A stretch of 64,000 nucleotides of DNA, taken from the NCBI GenBank assembly GCA_905250115.1, contig CAJNOI010000160.1, positions 62,001 to 126,000 of the forward strand, given 5' to 3'. The notes beneath the pieces are model-generated. The model was not told the DNA's origin and made no database searches. It saw only the letters and a program-made list of their open reading frames with translations. Source of the DNA: Adineta steineri. Lineage: Eukaryota > Rotifera > Eurotatoria > Adinetida > Adinetidae. Below, piece after piece: positions 24,394 through 37,504 of the stretch (within the stretch, counting starts at the first letter, position 1; each line of letters begins with the position of its first letter). Made by a program: the position numbers and the translations under genes.

Positions 24394-26437
24394 TGTCAGA
24401 GATAACAAAAAACTGCAGTTTCAATATTGACTATCATTATCATCGTGAGCTAGTTTTGAGTATATAATATTTCTTCACAATAAAGCAATTTTATTTATCA
24501 TTTTAATACAAGAAATATTTAGATCGAAAACAATGATGTAGTAAAAAAATATTACTGCTAGACATTGTTACGTTATAGAGAAAACGAGAATAGTTGATAA
24601 TGATTCATAATGACGATAAATAAAGTCAATTGATAACAATACCAAAATGTAGGTCTTAAAACATAGTTTCATTCTCACAGACTAATCGTTTATTATGCAT
24701 TTATATTCTTCTAAAATTATGATCAAGAAATTCTTGTCTATTAAATATTGTTCAATTTCAAATAATTTAATTATAATCTATTAAGAAAATGTTTTTTATT
24801 TAATGACATATGATTAACACTCGTTATCGAAACAATATGTTACTTGTTTTTATTACACATGCAAAATAATAATTACGAATCTATCATAATATTCTCAGAG
24901 TAAAACTATTTTTGTTTATGATTTGATTGATAAATAATAGTATCTTGCCAATTTGAAATCAATAAAATATGTGTTAGTAATTCATTGATTAGAGATAGGA
25001 AAAATAATTTATGAGACAATCATAAGAAAAAGACTTTTATCATAGTAAGAAACGATAATATTTATTTTATCATTTATAACTAGGTCAATTTTTTTTTAAT
25101 GGATGATTGAAAAGTATTTAATAATATCATATGAAAAAAATCCAAATAATTTACTTTTTTTTTGTTATTTAAGTGATATACATCGTCTTTTGAAGCTTAT
25201 AGAAATAATAAATGCAGTCGATTGTTCTGAAAAAGAAACTATTAATTTTTCATTTACTTGCCAAGAATGATAGAATATAGGTTAAGCATTAGATTTGAAA
25301 TATTACGTAGGTTGTTAATTTACAATGTTCTTATGTTAAGCTGCTAAAGTTAATAGGTATTTATGCATTAAACAATTTTAAGTATATTATATAGTTCAAA
25401 ATAACAGATTTTATATAAGAAGATTTGTTTTCAAGTTGATTGTTTTCTATATAATTGAAAATTTAACTAGTATAATGAGATAGGTCACCAGACAATACAG
25501 GGAGGATTGATTTTAGCAGATCTGAGTTAGGCAAGTACGAGAACGAGTACTAACTCTCTGAGGCTTAAATACGAATTTCTGGAGGGGTTGCTCAGGAAAA
25601 ATATGTAAAAAAATTAATAGCCAGTATTTTTTTCAAACTATTGTTATTGTTAAGTTTCAAAATAAAAATATTATAACGAATTATAAATAGTCGACGACTT
25701 TTCAGTACAATGTTAAAGAGTAGAAAATCATATAAGTTTCTAGTAAAATATACTTCATTGAGAATCTCAAGTATTTTACTCTCGACTGTTTTGTTTACTT
25801 ATGTAATACATACTTCTATCTTGAGTTTTAAATACCTATATATGAAGAAAATGAGTTAAAAATTACTTGAAATGTAAGTATTTCTGAAAATATTTCATTC
25901 AATCAGATACGGTTCTATCACCGATCTACAAGAGTATATAAAGATACGAGGATTATAATTTTCGAAATGAATGTACTAAGTTATTTACAATTTTGTATTT
26001 TTAGGAAAATAATATTCAATTCCTAAGAGGATTTATCATGATATTTTTCTTATCAGATAATTCTGTCGCAAATAATATGTTATTAGCAGTTTAATTGAAA
26101 AAATAATTTTACAATCGATTTATATCGTTTATTCTGAAAAACAAAATAACTTTTTTTTTCAAGATTACTATTCAATAGATATTCAACTATTTTCGATTGG
26201 ATTAGCTCAGTTCTATTTACTTTGCTGTAAACTCTACTCAAGCAAACTTTAATCTTGAAAGTACTAAATGGCATTACTTATGATTATATATTTATCAATT
26301 AGCATTTAATAGGTTTATATGAAAAATCGTCTTATATATTATCTTTATTAATAAAGCTGTTACGGATTTATATTCTATATATTAATTAGTTTCGATCCTA
26401 TAAAATTCAGTATTCTTTATTGATTCTCTAACACATA
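24394..26437. other. intergenic region
   Basis: About 2 kb of AT-rich sequence without a supported exon. The patch 25480-25600 is less AT-rich than its flanks (it contains GTACGAGAACGAGTAC) but no feature could be identified in it. Confidence 0.5.
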
Positions 26438-27403
26438 ATGTCTTCATCAGCAAATACAACTGTCGATACAGCTTCATTATCTCCACCACAAAGTCGAATA
26501 ATTGTTTTCATTATTCTCATTATATTACTCATCCCTTCTGTTATATGTTCACTATATTTATTTTATCAATTTATTCAACGACCTGAAATGCGTCGACGAG
26601 ATACAAATCTTGTTTTCATCTGTTTAATTATTATTAATTTTTTGCAAGTATGTTTACTAAAAAAACAAAAAATGTAATGAATAATAAATTTATTTTTTTA
26701 AACTTTCTAGGCTACAGGAGAATTACCATTGACATTAACTTTTCTATATACAAATCAAGCTGCAATATTAAAACCAATATTTTGTCAATGGTGGGCATTT
26801 TTAAGTGCAATACTTTATGGTACCGGTCTTTGGATTATGGCAATGGGTAGTATCGAAAGATATCTATTTATTTTTCATTCACATGCATTGAAAAAATATC
26901 GTATTCATTTTCGATCTATTTCATTGATGATTTGTTTTATTTTACCAATTGGTTTATATATTTTTCTTGTATTTCTATTTCCATGTACAAATCATTTTAT
27001 TTATATTATTTTCTGGTGTGCAGCACCTTGTTATATGACCCAATCATTTTGGCAAGTTTTTTCTTGGTTAATCGATAATGGTATACCAATGTGCATTATT
27101 GTCATTGTTAATATTTTTCTTCTAACGAAAGTTTTATGTCAAAAATATCGTATGCAACAAATTAACATGTGGTCAAAAAATGCACGAATGCTTTTTCAGT
27201 TGATGAGTGTCGCAATTTTATATGCTGTTTGTTGGTTACCATTTTTAGTTTCTGGACAAATTATGAGTTATACTCAAGATCTTTCGTCAACAGCAACAAT
27301 GCTTTACCTAGAATATTTTGTTTATTTACCATATATTAGTGTTACACTTTGTCCATTCGTATGTCTTTTTAGTTTGTCGAAAGAAATATTTAGAAGACAA
27401 TGA
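26438..27403 (+). CDS. orphan rhodopsin-like GPCR
   Basis: Two exons (26438-26647, 26711-27403) join in frame to 300 aa. Seven hydrophobic segments can be counted: IIVFIILIILLIPSVICSLY, NLVFICLIIINFLQ, a third ending GSIERYLFIF, then ISLMICFILPIGLYIFLVFL, PMCIIVIVNIFLLT, ILYAVCWLPFLVSG and a last one. ERY replaces DRY, CWLP marks TM6, and the TM7 NPxxY motif is absent (TLCPFVCLF). Both tails are very short. It acts in the plasma membrane; the ligand is unknown. Such short divergent receptors form large lineage-specific families in bdelloids, which is why no orthology is claimed. Confidence 0.82.
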
Positions 27404-27677
27404 ACTATAATTATTATTTTACATCTTCATCATACAAAGTTTGAATTAATCGCACCGTATTAGTTAATAAATACTGACAATAGTAAAAGAAGATTTTATC
27501 ATCTATAAATATAATATTGTTCAATGTGAATTCTATATAAAATATGTTATTAAATAAAAGAAAAATAAATTTAAAAATATCTTTTAGATTTTGATTGTTG
27601 ATATAATAATAATACTATCTTAATCAGATGTTATAAATAGAACAAAACAAAAATATAGTTATAATATACAAAAATAT

Positions 27678-30600
27678 TTAAATTTCTATAGAATTTGTTT
27701 CTGAAGGATTTGATAATGTCGTTTTTGATTTATTCATATCTGGTGTGTTTTTATATTCTTGCAATCCTTCACGAATAGATGTTTGGACGTTTAGTTTTGT
27801 TTTATAATTATCGGTATTTGGATTAACAGGTTTTGATACAATTTCACCGCTAAAAACCAAATAAGTAAAATTTATTTATTTCAAGAAATTGAAAACTTAC
27901 ATAACATCAATAGCCCAATCTCGAAAGAATGGTAGAAGTTGATCATCCATAGCTGGAAGAACAACAAGACGCTAGAAATAAAATAATTAAAACAAAACCA
28001 GCAACATAGAATTAAATTTCAAACTTTTAATTCAGCTCGAATTTTAGCTGAAAGTAAATCTTGAAGTAATGTATAAGAATATTGATTGGCACCATATGTT
28101 GGTATAACTTTAATATTAAGATCAGGCATTTCTGGAAAGCCCACCCTAAATAAAATTATTTCGTTCATTATATGAATAAAATAAATAAATAGATAATTTA
28201 CCAAATTCGATCACTTGGTGGTGGAGGAATGTTAAGCTAAAATTTTATCAAAATTAGAATTATTCTATAAATATGAATGGATATATTTACTGTGAGAACA
28301 CCACTAAAACTAGTTACTTCAACATCAACACCAACTTCTTGTTGAGAAAATTTCTCGAATAATGTTTTTATAAATGGTAAATTAGCAAAGAATTGAAAAT
28401 ATTTATTTAAAGCTAAATTAGTTAATGCAGTTCCAAGTTTTCGTGTTACTGCCCTAGAGAAAAAAAATAATAAAAATGAAAATTATTTATTTTCTTTTAA
28501 ATCTTCCATACATTTCTGGTATTTCAGGTTCTTTCGCCAAAAGTTTTTGTCGTTGAATTAAATCATTTTCATCGATATGTTCATCATCTTTATGGACCAT
28601 TTGTGCTGAATGATGTTGAGCAAATATTGGTTTATCTGTTTCTGGATCATAATTGATTAATTTTTGAAGTGCAACTCGTGTTCTTACTGATAATCTGAAT
28701 CAAATGATTATGAAAAATTTATCTATACACAGCTGTCATATGTGAATCATAAAAGTTAAATGTCAATAATTGAAGAAGATATCTATTATTAATATTTTAA
28801 AGGCATCCGTATGTTCACGGATACTTTTGCATAATGGTAAAAATAAGTAAATTTATAGGACTAAGTGAAGTCTAAGAATCTTTATACTGCTGGCACGAAA
28901 AATGACTCAGAAAATATATTGATTTGTATTAGATAACAGCGAACTGACGTCATTATTCTATGAGAAATTAGGAGAAATGTTTGTGTATGATTTTCATAGC
29001 TAAAAATCGACCATATGCTTAATATTTTTTAAGAACTAACATCAATTATGTATACTCTGCATATATAATTTAACTATAAGTTTTATAAAGCAACCATTTC
29101 CTGATTTTATCTAAAGCTTTAAATCATTCTCAAGGACATGGTTAAACATGATTTTATCATCAGTTAGAATTAGATTATGTTGTGTTATTCAGAAAAATAT
29201 GATCTTTACTCACAAGTAGTACTCTAAGATATTTTCTAAATATATTTAATAATTTAACTTACTTGAAACTTCCACGATAATACAGGAATAAATTGAACCA
29301 AATACCTTGTGTATTCCATTGCATTGGTTCAATTTTTAATATAATAGGAAATGTATTGCCTAAATCAATGGATACAACACGAAGATTTTCAAGAATTGAT
29401 ACCTAAGAAAAATATATATATATATTGGAATTAAAAAAAAGATTAACTTACAGCAAGTTCTTTTAATTTCATTTCAACTTTTTCTTTTAATAAATCTTTA
29501 AAAACAGATATATCAAACATATCACACAAAAGTCGTCGAGTCATGAAATTGATTGTTATAGCTGCTTCATCTAAACATTCAGGTGTTTGAAGAACTTTCT
29601 GTAAACTAGTTTCATTTGGTACGAATTTTTTTGATTTTCGCGCAATTGTTCGACGTGTTCCACTAGCATCTTTTTCAATATTTTCTAATTGTTTTTTCTT
29701 AAATAAAATAATAATAGAATGTATTAGATATTCAATTCATGAAAACCAACTTTTGCTTTTTGTTGTAATTTTTCCGCATTAATTTGTGTTTCAATAACTG
29801 AAGCACGAATATGAGATTCCGTAACAAAATTTGAAATAAGTTCAATATCAGAATCAGTTTGAGGTTGTCGACGATAGAGTGATGAATTACTTATAGTTGA
29901 TGATAATTGAGATTTACTATTTGCACGTAAATTATTAACTCGTTCAATTTCTTCTTTTCCTTTCAGTAAAATCAAAGCAAGTCTAATAAAAAATACAAAA
30001 ATATTTATTCTATAGAAATAATATTATAAAATACTAACTTATGAAACCATTCTTCTTTTTGTGGACCAGTTTCAAACCAAATTGAAATAATGGTTGCATT
30101 ATTCGTAAAAAAATCATTTATATGAGCTTTAGATTTTTCTAATTGTTGTTTATTGAAAATTTGTTTATCGAGAATTTGTAAATTTTGTATAACAATAGGA
30201 TAATCATTCATCCAATATTTACTACGTGTTAAAGTTGCTTCAGGTACGAGTATCATTCGAGCCTCTAAAATTTTTAATTTATTAATATATGTTTTTTTTA
30301 GTTAAATCTTTACCTTTAACAAGATATTCTCGACATCCGATAAATTTTATTTCTTTATCAGGTTTTTTATCATCACTCCATGGTTTACTAGCAAGTTGAA
30401 TAATCAGACGATATCCATCAAGACGAATATCACATGGATAACGAACAAAATCATCATCACGATCAGCATCATAACTATGAAAACTCATGTAAGCACCAGT
30501 TACCTAGAAAGAAATTGTTTCTTAGATGTTAAATGATTTTATCAATCGAGGTTATTTTGTTTTTCTTTACTTTCATTACCGGAAATTATCGAATTCAATC

Positions 30601-32254
30601 AATAGTCTATTGTTTTATTTTTACAAAAGAAAATGTCGCACAACTCACTTGTATATTGGTATTTTTATCTTCTTTATCGACTTTCGTAAGCATGGAATCA
30701 AGTGCAGGAAAATCGATCCATTCTTCAATGGCAGTTTCTTCAATTTTATCATTAATAAACATTTGAATCCATATGTAAACAATAACTATAGCAAACAAAC
30801 TACCAACAATAAGACCAGCAAAGTAAGGTGAAATTGGTTTCCATAATGTAATAATTAGACAAATAACACCAACAATAGTCTATTGAAGAAAAAAATAAGA
30901 TTAATAATTTATCATGCAACTATATTTGCACCTTAAAAGTACTATTTTTTACACCTGATGAATTAATAATTATATCATTAAATTAAAAAAAATTTTTTTC
31001 CTTCATATAAATATTATCATAAGTTCTTGTTGTACTTACCGAAACGGAATAAATAACATTACTATTGATTATTGATTTATTTTGAAATGTTTCTGTGCAA
31101 TTTAAACGAAATTTCGGTCCAGCTAAAAGTATAGCCGATCTTTTCATAGCATCTTGTGATACGAGAACCGTCGTAGGTTTTGCAGTCATTTCAACAGGAT
31201 CAATTTTAGTAATAAAACATTCTTTTACATTGGAATCTTCCATAGGTGTAGATACATCTTGAATTGATTCTAATTTTTGTTGTGAATGTGAAGGCGTACT
31301 ATGTAATGGAGAATGATTCGTCGTCGAATTAATTAAAGATATTGAATGTGCTGAAGTGGCGGTTGATAAATTTGATGAACTAAAAAAACTTGGCTTTATG
31401 CCACTACAATTTCTATGTACAGTCAATGAATCTAAGGCATGACGAGATGATGATGCAAGAGATGATGTTGAACCAGTATCGCCTGATAATATAATAAAGA
31501 ATAGGAGTGTAAATATAATTTGTTATAATGAAATATAATATTCTAATAACTCGAAAATAGATCATTTACATTACTTTTACATGATTAAAATTTTTTTTCA
31601 GTATAGTTTTCTGTGAAATCTTCTAAGTTTGAGAACTAGTGCTATAAATATCAATGTCAATCTAATGTACTCATTTAATATATATATGCTAGCAGAAGTA
31701 ATAAAAATGCATGTAATAAATCTTATTAATGTACGTTTTTTTATTATAAAAAATAAATTGAAGATAATTAGATTTATTATTTTAATGCAATGATGTTTAT
31801 CTCAATTCATTTAATATACTTTTCCTTTTTAAATTTATGAAAAAATAAAACATTAAAAAAAGCCTAATATACATTTATGCTAATGACACGTTTTATTATA
31901 ATCTATAAAAGATTTGTCGTGTGTTATAAAATGAGTTTAAAATAGACAAACAGTTATTCTTGTTAATTATTTATAGCACTGTCACGTTAGTTTTAAATTA
32001 AATTTTTTAACAATATATTTACCAGATATTTTGAATGATTGTTTGATTTTTATTGGTATTGATATAGATTCATCATGAAATGAAAATGCACTACTTGTCG
32101 AAGACATTGAACTATGACGATCAGATGAAATTGAACGACTTCGTTCTTTAACAGCTCCAGTTATATCATCTTTAATTGCAGAAATCTTATTTGATAATTT
32201 ATCTAACATATTCAGTGATGTTTTGGAATGATGTGATGAATCTTTAATATTCAT
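27678..32254 (-). CDS. TEX2: TEX2-like SMP-domain lipid-transfer protein
   Basis: At least 13 exons encode roughly 800 aa. The N-terminus (ATG at 32254) is Ser-rich and disordered. A pair of membrane helices follows (IVGVICLIITLW; LIVGSLFAIVIVYIWIQMF). Next are a PH-like region with YMSFHSYDADRDDDF and PQKEEWFHKL, and an SMP domain (EAAITINFMTRRLLCDMF, IDLGNTFPIILKIEPMQW, GVLTLNIPPPPSDRIW, VLPAMDDQLLPFF). TEX2 proteins sit in the ER membrane and move lipids at contact sites through the tube-shaped SMP domain. Two introns exceed 500 bp (about 28696-29262 and 31485-32020), long for this window; the first includes a small ATCCGT...ACGGAT hairpin. A six-codon upstream ORF overlaps the start codon. 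Confidence 0.85.
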
Positions 32255-32271
32255 TTCGCTTCCAGTACCAT
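32251..32271 (-). promoter_or_regulatory. upstream ORF overlapping the TEX2 start
   Basis: ATG at 32271 opens a six-codon frame (MVLEAK) whose TGA overlaps the TEX2 start codon as ATGA. Termination-coupled reinitiation could tune translation. Whether the transcript includes this ATG is not known from sequence alone. Confidence 0.3.
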
Positions 32272-34821
32272 TTACTTGTTTTATTCGAATGACACTAAGT
32301 ATAAAAAAAACGGTCTGCTTTTACGCTTTTTCTAAGTATTGTGCTCGTGATGAGTTGTTGTCGTCTAAGGAAGTGAAGAAGATAGAGAAAGAAAGAAAAA
32401 AAACTCATACTAGAATAAGAGCGAGAGACGTTTCAAAGCAAGAAACGAACAAACTAAGTAATAGGAAGAATGAAAAAAGTTGCCGTTACAGCAGAGTAGG
32501 AACGGGTACATTACATAAAAAAGAAAGAAACAGAACAGATATAGGATTTTTCTATATTAGTAAAAGTAAGGAAACGACAAAATGGTCAGTGAGTGTGATC
32601 ACCAATAAATGCGTGGCAAACACGTGTTATAACATATTTAACCATACTATTCGATGCCAGCTAGAGTTCAATTCTTTGTTCTTCTAGTGCAAATCGCGTG
32701 TCTATAGTCATATATAAAGAACAGAGTAAAATCGTTCAATAACCAAAAAAACAGAATAGCACTTTCTTTTTTTGCCATATTTCTTTTTCTTCTGAAGTAA
32801 GTAATGTTTAATTCAATGCACATTAAGATTGTCAAACATTAGATATCAATTATTCTTTGATACAATCAATTTTTCTAAAGAATATAATACAAAAGAATAA
32901 TTGCTTTATTTGAAAATAATACTTGTTACGAATGTATCTTTAAACGTCAAACTATTGATAAAAAATATGAGTTATATTTTTATAAATAGATAATCAATTT
33001 GTGAAAGTATGTTAAGCGGAAAATATCATGCGTCCTCATTATAAAGACTTTGTTTAGGAAAAATAATAGAAGAGGCCGAATAGAAAACAATCAATGGATA
33101 ATATATGAAAAATGTCTGGTAAATTATGTAAACTATATTTAGAATTATTTTACTCCATTTTGTTTTTTCGTTATTACATGCCTTCAAGTTGATTTAATAA
33201 TAATTTTTTATAAGTGACAATTTCCTCCCAGTGCACTATCAAATTATTCTATTAGATGTCAAGATGGCATTTAGTTAAATTTTATTTCTTCTCTTTCTCT
33301 TATTGCATAAAAATTGTTGTCATCAGTTCTTCAAATATATTGCACTGAATGATATCCTATTTTGGAATTCTAATATAAGATGAAACAATCATAATTGTTA
33401 TTAGAAAAAGATGTACGTTTTATCTAGTTCTCAACTGTTTGATGTTTTAAAATAACACATCCAATCTCATTCTCTTTTTCAGTCAATACAAAGAGGTTTA
33501 ACTATCATAATGATGTATCTTGTCGATTGAAGAGTTGTTATATATATATATATATATCCTTTAGATTATCGATCATGTGATGACAAGAATTATTATAGGG
33601 CAAATAGACCAGCTTGCTTTTCTATATCTAATGGTATTTATGGATAGTATAGGTCATTAACGAATACTCTGGATTTAAGAATAAGATATTATTCTATGAC
33701 GGTTTTATTACCATAGATCAAAAAAATACCATTGATTCTGAAAACGGAAGTGTCTGCACTTAAAAAAAACATAAATAATATCGTCAGGTCTTATTATAAG
33801 GAAACAACAGGAAATTGCATGAAGCTCAATTTGACACATCTACTATATTTAGAGAAAAACTAATTTGACGAGTTTCGGCAAAGCATGATATGAAAAAAAT
33901 TATATCTCGTAAATATTATTACGCAGCAACGTATTTAATTATCTCAAAAATATTAAATAGCTTATCATATAATCTAAAATCAGAATGAAAAACATAAGAA
34001 ATGAATGGCTGTTTACTCAAGTTTCTTGTTCAATCTAATTGTATCATATGGGAATTATATTACTGAAATTTATTAGAAAGTTAGACGAAAAAAAAGTCGT
34101 TGTTTTCACGAATTTTGTTGATATATTACATTGATAAAGAATACTAAGAATTACCTAGTAATGAGTAGTCAGCGATATTGAAGACAGAACAAATCTTATT
34201 AGATACGATTGATACAAATATTTTTCTAAGAATGTTTTTTATTACAGATGTCAGAATAGCTTAGATAATTACATCATGTGTTTTTACAGATGAGAGATCG
34301 ATTATTAAAAAATGAAATCTAGCTAGATTCTAAATTTGTAATATATATAATGTGAAAAATAGATTAATTCGTTAATACTGCTGTAAATAGATATAATTTT
34401 TTTTTTATTTACAATATTTCCATAAAGAATCTATAACATATCAGTAATATTAAGAGTGTTGTTAATAATGCTTTTCAAATACGAAAACTCTCTATTGCAA
34501 TAAAAGCAACGATGTACAATTATTTCCTAAAAATAGAAAACAAATCGAAAGCAAATTATAACACAATGTGAAGTAACAACATTTGTTTTTTACCTTTCTT
34601 CTCAGTCTAATGTATTGAAAGGTGAAAAGAAACGCAAGAAAAAAAACGTTCGTGCGCTCGTATGTGTATGTATGATGATGATGATGATGATGAAAAAACG
34701 AAAAATAGACATGTGCGTATCGATATATTTCATTGGTGTCATTTGCTCGAAGAAAAAGAAACGTGAAGTAAAATTTTCCGATTAATACTTGCATGCATTA
34801 ATAAAAGGATATTTCAAAAGA
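32272..34821. other. intergenic region TEX2-complexin
   Basis: A divergent spacer of about 2.5 kb. A 132-codon open frame at 32289-32687 (+) is Lys/Arg-rich without domain or splice signals and probably reflects purine-rich promoter DNA. There is a TA microsatellite at about 33539-33557 and a GAT repeat at 34673-34692. Promoters for both neighbours must lie here but no box is distinctive. Confidence 0.5.
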
Positions 34822-35541
34822 ATGTCTTCTCTATTTGCAAAATCAGCGATTGAAACTGAATTTGATAAAATTATCAAAGGTATAAAATGTATTTTTTATT
34901 CTATAATTATTATCATAGTTTTATATTTTTGTTAGATCTTACTGGTGACAATAATGTCGTTGAAGAAACCGAAGATAATCCTATTTCTACTGTAGATATT
35001 ATTGTAAGTTTAATAGATTTTCGTTTAAAATATTTTAAATCTTATTTTTTTTATTACTAGGCTGAGCAAAAAAGGCAAGCAGCTGCGGATCAAGAACGAC
35101 AAGTAAGACATGCTAAGGTCGAAAAAGAACGTGAAGATGCAAGACAAAAAATTCGTGATAAAGTGAGTAGTACTAAATCATTTCGACACAATATTTTTGT
35201 TCTATGAAAATTTTTTCTCTATATCTATTCTTCTAGTATAATCTCAAGAAGAAAGATGAACCTTCTACTTCTGCTAACAGTAAAACAACGAAGATCTCAA
35301 ATCAAAACGAAGTAACACAAGTACATGAAGCATCAAGTGCCGAAAATCAGGGTAAGTCAATGGAACGAATAAGAGTACATACACTGATTTCATAGTAAAG
35401 TTGGTCATTTTATATTGTATAGAGTTCAATGACTTTTTTGTGACTCTCTAGTTTTGTCTTTCTTTTTAATTAGCGTTCAATCCAATGCAAATGGCATCAA
35501 ATACATTTAATACTTTAAAGAAAAAATTCGGATGGAAATGA
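34822..35541 (+). CDS. CPLX: complexin
   Basis: Five exons (34822-34879, 34936-35003, 35061-35162, 35237-35351, 35474-35541) join to 136 aa. The central SNARE-binding helix is recognisable: AEQKRQAAADQERQVRHAKV, then EREDARQKIRDKYNLKKK. Complexins clamp and promote SNARE-driven synaptic vesicle fusion, so this marks a neuron-expressed gene. The N-terminus (MSSLFAKSAIETEFDKI) is short. The C-terminus ends FNTLKKKFGWK, amphipathic but with no CaaX box, unlike several invertebrate complexins; membrane binding would rely on the amphipathic end. Confidence 0.88.
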
Positions 35542-36218
35542 CATTTTCTTGATTCATTGTATGCGACTCAATCTTACTTATTTTTTTATAAGTGCGTGAG
35601 CTTTGATTTGCTCACATATTCTGCTTTTATTAATTATCTGTATTCTTTTCTTAACTTGACTCTTTTCATACTTTATTTATAAATTACAAAATCTTATATA
35701 TATGTATTTTTTTATGATGATGTATGTATGTCAAAATCTTTTAAATGTGCTGAAAAGATTGAAACATGACATTTAGATGTTCTTTCAAAAATGAGACGAT
35801 ATTAACATTTTCTTCTCTAAATCAACTACAATTGAAGTTCAGTATATGAATTATCTTTAAAATATTTAAATACAAACTACCGCTTTCTCGATTTTTGGAT
35901 GATCGACATTCGACAAAGCTTTGTATCGCATTTTGTAGACGAGGATCGACTCGTATGCCATCTATTAATTGTTTGAAAATGTGAAAAAACAAAGTACAGA
36001 ATAAAAATCGTTTCTTCCGTGGTTGCTGTACGAAAACTAAAGCTTTTATTTAGAACTGGAAAAGCAAAGAAAAACAACTTATGGAGAACAATATAATTAT
36101 TATGTTTCGCATTGAATTAACAATTCAACTAATTTGAAACTATTCATGGAAGTATTTCTAAACAATGAAAGTTGTAGATTTTTTTATGTGTCTGTCATAC
36201 GATAAGAAAAATTCGAGC

Positions 36219-36288
36219 ATGGGTGTAAAATCATTATAGTATTTACAGTTGTACTCACATTCAAGAACATCCACACCCATACCGACCC
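36219..36288. repeat. short GGGTGTG/CACACCC palindrome, copy 2
   Basis: ATGGGTGT (36219-36226) pairs with ACACCCAT (36273-36280), with a longer spacer than in the other copies. The right arm, ACATCCACACCC, is nearly the same as the right arm of copy 1 at 2976-2986. Confidence 0.5.
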
Positions 36289-36960
36289 TTTTGATTTTTA
36301 TGAAACGCGATTAAAAATAAAGAATTTTATCTTTGTTTTTGTTAAATATAAGAACTATTTATTAGTATTTCTATTCATATATGACTTACTCAATATTGTG
36401 AAATAAGTCGTAAATTTTATTTTATCAAATAAGTCATTTGATCACATAAGTAATCAAATAGGTCTATAAAAACAAAAAATAATCTTATAAAAAATAGAAT
36501 AGTACAAGTCGAATTCTATCAAGTCAAAATCATCAAAGGTAAAAATTATCTTACACTTTATTCTTTATGATAATTAATTAAATAAGAGATTTTGTAATAT
36601 TATAATTACTTCGATATATTCAACAAAGTGAGAATATTTTTGATAATTTTCAATTGGATGTTCATGAAATATATCTTCAAGAATGAATTTACTAAACGTA
36701 GCTATTTATAGTAACATGATATTTTAGGGTTGAGTTGGTTTAGGCCAGAAGATTGATTTTTGTTAGAAAAATATGTAAAATAAAATTGAATTCTCTCATC
36801 CATCTTAGTTCCAGAAGTAGAGATGTCTGTTTTATATACTTTTTTCCTAATGCAAATTTGCACTTGAAACTTTCACTATCAAGAGGTCTTATGACTACTA
36901 CTACTTATATGCTATTAAAGTTCAAAAAACCCAGTAAATCAGTCATAACTTCCTCCCAAA

Positions 36961-37020
36961 GGATGGAAGTGGGTGGGTAGGTCCGAGAGATGGATAGAAT
37001 ACCTACACCCACACCCATAT
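36961..37020. repeat. short GGGTGTG/CACACCC palindrome, copy 3
   Basis: The left arm GTGGGTGGGTAGGT (36969-36982) is the imperfect inverse of ACCTACACCCACACCCAT (37001-37018). A purine-rich spacer of about 18 bp separates the arms. Confidence 0.55.
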
Positions 37021-37078
37021 CCTTCGCGAGCAAGACTTGTTCTTTCTTTTTATTTCTATATGATTATATTTTATATCA

Positions 37079-37184
37079 AGTTTATTACTACGTAGAGATA
37101 TAACATAAGAGTTTTATTGAAGAATGATATACAGGGAATATTGAAATAAAAGTCTCATGTGATATCTCTACTTAGTAATAAACT
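37079..37184. repeat. 106-bp near-perfect inverted repeat (MITE-like hairpin)
   Basis: The left arm 37081-37118 begins TTTATTACTACGTAGAGATA. The right arm 37145-37182 is its inverse with only about four mismatches over 38 bp, and the two flanking bases extend the match. A 26-bp loop separates them. No coding capacity. A MITE or a recent snap-back duplication fits; no clear target duplication could be fixed. Confidence 0.75.
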
Positions 37185-37287
37185 AGATGTAAAGCATGAT
37201 TACAGAGGATTAAAGACGAAGAAAACATTTTGTCCAATAATATAATATAGATAGGTATGACGCTTATTGTGCAACATATATTATAGT

Positions 37288-37326
37288 TTGAGGGTGAGTG
37301 TATAGAATTATATTCCACACCCACAA
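37288..37326. repeat. short GGGTGTG/CACACCC palindrome, copy 4
   Basis: TTGAGGGTGAGTGTATAGAAT is followed closely by ATTCCACACCCACAA. The arms are imperfect inverses ending in GAAT/ATTC. The element lies about 180 bp upstream of the esterase gene. Confidence 0.5.
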
Positions 37327-37504
37327 TAAAGAAAGACTCTTAAGTAGTATTACCTTGAGAAAAAAACGAATTTGACTGAGATGAATTAGTGAATGTTTAT
37401 TATTTGAATAATAATTTCTATGGAGAGTAATAATTAAACTTTGTTGAATTTTTATGAATGTTTTTTTTAGAAATCATTGTAATAATTACAAACAAATTTG
37501 ACTG

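Larger units (their letters stand above)
35542..37504. other. intergenic region rich in palindromes
   Basis: About 2 kb without a supported exon. It contains four inverted-repeat elements listed separately (36219-36288, 36961-37020, 37079-37184, 37288-37326), a marked concentration compared with the rest of the window. Confidence 0.6.

Noticed and set aside
26195-26240. tRNA-like GGATTAGCTCAGTT sequence
   Set aside because: It resembles a D-arm box A, but no matching T-arm or cloverleaf could be formed.
32289-32687. 132-codon open frame (+) in the TEX2-complexin spacer
   Set aside because: Its Lys/Arg/Glu-rich composition follows from purine-rich DNA; no domain or splice sites, and it overlaps the probable TEX2 promoter.
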